A DNA stretch of 64,000 nt. Origin: Acuticoccus yangtzensis. Its GTDB lineage: Bacteria; Pseudomonadota; Alphaproteobacteria; Rhizobiales; Amorphaceae. Positions 61,553-64,000 of this stretch are shown in pieces. A model generated the notes under the pieces. It was not told the DNA's origin and searched no databases. It was given only the letters and a program-made list of their open reading frames with translations. A program made the position numbers and the translations under genes. The DNA is taken from positions 868,001 to 932,000 of the forward strand of contig NZ_MJUX01000001.1 of assembly GCF_001927245.1 (NCBI RefSeq), given 5' to 3'. How positions within the stretch are numbered: the stretch's first letter is position 1; each line of letters begins with the position of its first letter.

Positions 61553-63108
61553 GCTCGTGCTCCTTCGCTGGGCAGCGGTCGGCCGCTCCGGCCGACGCCC
61601 GAAGCGCCGGTGGAGAAGGCCATGATGTCTTCCTGGCGGATCGGCTCGCCGCGCGGGGGTGCGACCTCGCCGGCGATGGTCCCCTCGCGCATCACGAGGA
61701 CGCGGTCAGCGACGCCGACGATCTCCGGCAGCTCGGACGAGATGACGACGACGGCGATGCCGTCGCGCGCCAAGGCGTCGATCAGCCGGTAGATCTCGGA
61801 CTTGGCGCCGACGTCGACGCCGCGGGTCGGCTCGTCGAGGATGACGACGCGGGGGCCGAGTTCCAGAAGCCGCGCCAGGAGCACCTTCTGCTGGTTGCCG
61901 CCGGAGAGGGCGCTGGTGTTGAGCCGGGTGTGAGGGGCGCGGATGGAAAGGGCGCGCATCGCCCCGTCGGCACGGCGCGTTCCGGCGGCGAAGTCGATGA
62001 GGCCGCCGGCCTTGGCGTCGCGCTGCAGAACGCCGATGTTGACGTTCTCGCCGATGGTCATGTCGAGGAAGAGGCCGAGGCCTTTGCGGTCCTCGGTGAG
62101 GTAGGCGATGCCGTGGGCGAGACCGTCGCGCGGGGTGGCGATGGAAAGCGTCTCGCCGTTCAGGATCACGCGGCCGGCGGCGGGTTTGTCGGCGCCGTAG
62201 ATGAGGCGGGCAAGCTCGGTGCGGCCGGAGCCGACGAGGCCGGCGATGCCCACCACCTCGCCATGGCGCACGGTGAACGAGCAGTCGCGCACGAAGCGGC
62301 CGTCGCCGAGGCCGTCGACCTGAAGCACCACGGCGCCGGGTTCGGCGGCGGCGGCGTGGTCCTTCTTGTAGAAGGTGGAGAGGTCGCGCCCGACCATCAT
62401 GGAGACGACGCGCTCGGCGGTGATCTCGTCCTTCGCGAGGGTGCCGACGAGTTCGCCGTCGCGCAGCACGGTGCAGCGGTCGGCGAGCGCGTAGACCTCG
62501 TCCATGCGGTGGGAGATGTAGATGATCGCGATCCCGTCCGCCTTGAGCTGGGCGATGACGGCGAAGAGCTTGTCCGTCTCGCGCTCGGTCAGCGCGGTGG
62601 TGGGTTCGTCCATGACGATGATGCGCGCGTTGGTGGAGAGGGCGCGGGCAATCTCCACCATCTGCCGTTCGCCCAGCGACAGGCGGCCGAGTTGGGTCTG
62701 GGGCGAGAAGGACAGGCCGAGCCGGTCCTTCAGGATAGCGCCGGCCTTGGCGTTCATGGTGCGGCGGTCGACGAAGGGGCCGCGCCGCGGCTCGGCGCCG
62801 AGGAAGATGTTTTCCGCCACCGTAAGGTTCGGCGAAAGGGCGAGCTCCTGGTAGATGACGGCGATGCCGGCGGCCTTGGCAAGCTTGGGGTCGCCGGTCG
62901 CGATCTCCTGCCCGTCGATGAGGATGGCGCCGCCCTTGTCGGCCACGTAGGCGCCGGAGAGGATCTTCATCAGCGTGGATTTGCCGGCGCCGTTCTCGCC
63001 CATCAGGGCGTGCACCTCGCCGCGCTCGACCTCCAGCGACACGTCCGCCAGGGCGCGCACGGGGCCGAAGGTCTTGGAGATGCCGCGCATCTGGAGGATC
63101 GGCGTCAT
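61549..63108 (-). CDS. Sugar ABC transporter ATP-binding protein (RbsA-like)
   Basis: 519 residues with two nucleotide-binding domains: [34 protein letters not shown] and [11 protein letters not shown] in the first; [29 protein letters not shown] and [14 protein letters not shown] in the second. Same length and class as the ATPase at 17794 but with an obviously different sequence, so these are separate systems. The start overlaps the DeoR stop and the stop overlaps the permease start. Confidence 0.9.
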   Translation of the reverse strand: MTPILQMRGISKTFGPVRALADVSLEVERGEVHALMGENGAGKSTLMKILSGAYVADKGGAILIDGQEIATGDPKLAKAAGIAVIYQELALSPNLTVAENIFLGAEPRRGPFVDRRTMNAKAGAILKDRLGLSFSPQTQLGRLSLGERQMVEIARALSTNARIIVMDEPTTALTERETDKLFAVIAQLKADGIAIIYISHRMDEVYALADRCTVLRDGELVGTLAKDEITAERVVSMMVGRDLSTFYKKDHAAAAEPGAVVLQVDGLGDGRFVRDCSFTVRHGEVVGIAGLVGSGRTELARLIYGADKPAAGRVILNGETLSIATPRDGLAHGIAYLTEDRKGLGLFLDMTIGENVNIGVLQRDAKAGGLIDFAAGTRRADGAMRALSIRAPHTRLNTSALSGGNQQKVLLARLLELGPRVVILDEPTRGVDVGAKSEIYRLIDALARDGIAVVVISSELPEIVGVADRVLVMREGTIAGEVAPPRGEPIRQEDIMAFSTGASGVGRSGRPLPSEGARA

Positions 63109-63887
63109 TGCGGCCCCGCGCTTGTTTCGGCGACGATGAGGTTCACGCCCGCGTCGCGCACCATACGCTCGTCCGCGGCGGAGATGCCGTCGTCGGTAAC
63201 GAGGGTGGTGATGCGCGACAGTGGCAGCGCGACGACCGGCGGGCAGAGGGCGAACTTGGACGAGTCGACGAGGACGATGATCTCGTTCGCCCGCTCGCTC
63301 ATCTCCTTGACGAAGCGCACCAGGAGCGGGTGCTGCTCGAGGATCCCCTGCCCCGACACGCCGAGCGCACCGACATAGAATTGGGCGGCATAGTGCGTGG
63401 GGCCGGGAACGGGGTCGTAGAGGATGCCGGGCTCGCGGTGGATGTCGCCGCCGCCGACGGTGAGATGGCAGGTGCCGTTTTCGGCGAGGTAGGCGGCGAG
63501 CGGCATAGAGTTGGTGAAGACACGCACGTTGCGGAGCGCCAGCCTGCAGCCGAACGTGAAGCAGGTGGACCCGGCGTGGACGATGACGGACGAGCCGTCG
63601 CGCACCAGTCCTTCGGCGGCGGCGGCGATGGCGCGTTTCTGCTCGACGGCGAGGTCGCGGTTTTCGACGAAGGGGAGAGCGGAGGGCGGGCGGCGCCAGA
63701 GGTTGTCCTCAAGCGCGGCGACACCGCCATACACCTTGCGCGCGACTCCGGCGTCGTTGAGCTTGTCGATGTCGCGGCGCACGGTGGCGGCCGAGACGCC
63801 CAGCACCGACTGGAGGTCCCGCACGGACACGAATGTTTGTGATGACAACATGTCAACGATGGACTGTTGCCGCTCCAGATCGCTCAT
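63105..63887 (-). CDS. DeoR/GlpR-family regulator of the pentulose operon
   Basis: 260 residues. HTH_DeoR at 3-57 ([39 protein letters not shown]) and a DeoRC sensor domain (about 75-235) with [13 protein letters not shown] and the [11 protein letters not shown] and VDSSKF blocks that hold phosphorylated sugar effectors. It is the first gene of the operon, overlapping the ATPase start, and should repress the whole unit until a sugar phosphate appears. Its own promoter must lie in the last 110 bp of the window. Confidence 0.9.
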   Translation of the reverse strand: MSDLERQQSIVDMLSSQTFVSVRDLQSVLGVSAATVRRDIDKLNDAGVARKVYGGVAALEDNLWRRPPSALPFVENRDLAVEQKRAIAAAAEGLVRDGSSVIVHAGSTCFTFGCRLALRNVRVFTNSMPLAAYLAENGTCHLTVGGGDIHREPGILYDPVPGPTHYAAQFYVGALGVSGQGILEQHPLLVRFVKEMSERANEIIVLVDSSKFALCPPVVALPLSRITTLVTDDGISAADERMVRDAGVNLIVAETSAGPQ

Positions 63888-63951
63888 CCCTACCGCCGTT
63901 TTGTCACGACTTGAGCAAGAGGTTAGCGCACTCGCTCACATGTGCAAGGCC

Positions 63952-63973
63952 GAATGATCGACTTCAATCATTC
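63952..63973. promoter_or_regulatory. Candidate operator upstream of the DeoR-type gene
   Basis: GAATGAT and ATCATTC form a perfect 7-base inverted repeat around an 8-bp spacer, 65 bp before the DeoR start and inside its presumed promoter region. Autoregulation by the encoded repressor is a reasonable inference. Confidence 0.45.
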
Positions 63974-64000
63974 TGCAGTGCGAACGGCGTGACCGCGCCT

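Overview
The window is GC-rich (many stretches near 70-75 % GC) chromosomal DNA. It looks like an alphaproteobacterium of the Hyphomicrobiales/Rhizobiales type. This is inferred from the arrangement shikimate kinase - 3-dehydroquinate synthase - CorC-like protein, divergent from xerD and accA, from the HWE-type histidine kinase, and from the density of ABC and TRAP importers. I cannot name a genus. I saw no tRNA, rRNA, insertion sequence, prophage or CRISPR array.

Layout. 1-4.8 kb: an aspartate-dehydrogenase-like enzyme with a NitT/TauT-type ABC importer (one ATPase between two different permeases), behind a recognisable promoter and repeated operator-like dyads. 4.9-7.5 kb: sulfotransferase plus GT61-like glycosyltransferase. 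7.7-14.2 kb: phosphoesterase, HspQ, a large PAS/GAF HWE kinase divergent from a receiver-only response regulator, and a class IV aminotransferase paired with an AlaE-type alanine exporter. 14.3-20.4 kb: phosphotransferase and SDR, FucU, a fuconolactonase-like hydrolase, and a sugar ABC ATPase and permease without binding protein. 20.7-22.4 kb: two polyamine-type ABC permeases without ATPase or binding protein. 22.4-27.0 kb: quinone-oxidoreductase-like MDR protein, universal stress protein, a long non-coding stretch, and an IclR regulator divergent from a glyoxalase-like gene. 27.0-33.8 kb: core genes (L,D-transpeptidase lipoprotein, accA, xerD, aroK, aroB, corC-like). 34.3-40.2 kb: one 1957-residue RTX/VCBS surface protein. 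40.2-56.6 kb: a two-armed catabolic locus. The minus arm has RpiR, TRAP Q-M-P, an N-carbamoyl-D-amino-acid hydrolase-like enzyme, formate-THF ligase and a ChaC-like protein with a repeat domain. The plus arm has RidA, an amidohydrolase, a creatininase-family enzyme, TRAP P-Q-M, a class III aminotransferase and a D-threonine-aldolase-like enzyme. 56.9-63.9 kb: a pentulose operon (DeoR, ABC ATPase, permease, binding protein, AraD-like epimerase, a repeat ORF, FGGY kinase).

How it fits together. Apart from the core block, the window is mostly nutrient capture: four importer systems that look usable as they stand (one NitT/TauT ABC, two TRAPs, one sugar ABC) and two partial ones, most beside their own regulator or enzymes. 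The most notable non-coding feature is a ~205-nt element present twice in inverted orientation, at 20381-20582 (minus) and 56646-56851 (plus). The two copies differ in sequence but keep the same four-helix fold through paired substitutions. This is the signature expected of a structured RNA or a structured intergenic repeat. The best candidate for an undescribed pathway is the two-armed 41.5-56.6 kb locus around a perfect 15-bp palindrome. Every function below is read from motifs and context; no database search was possible.
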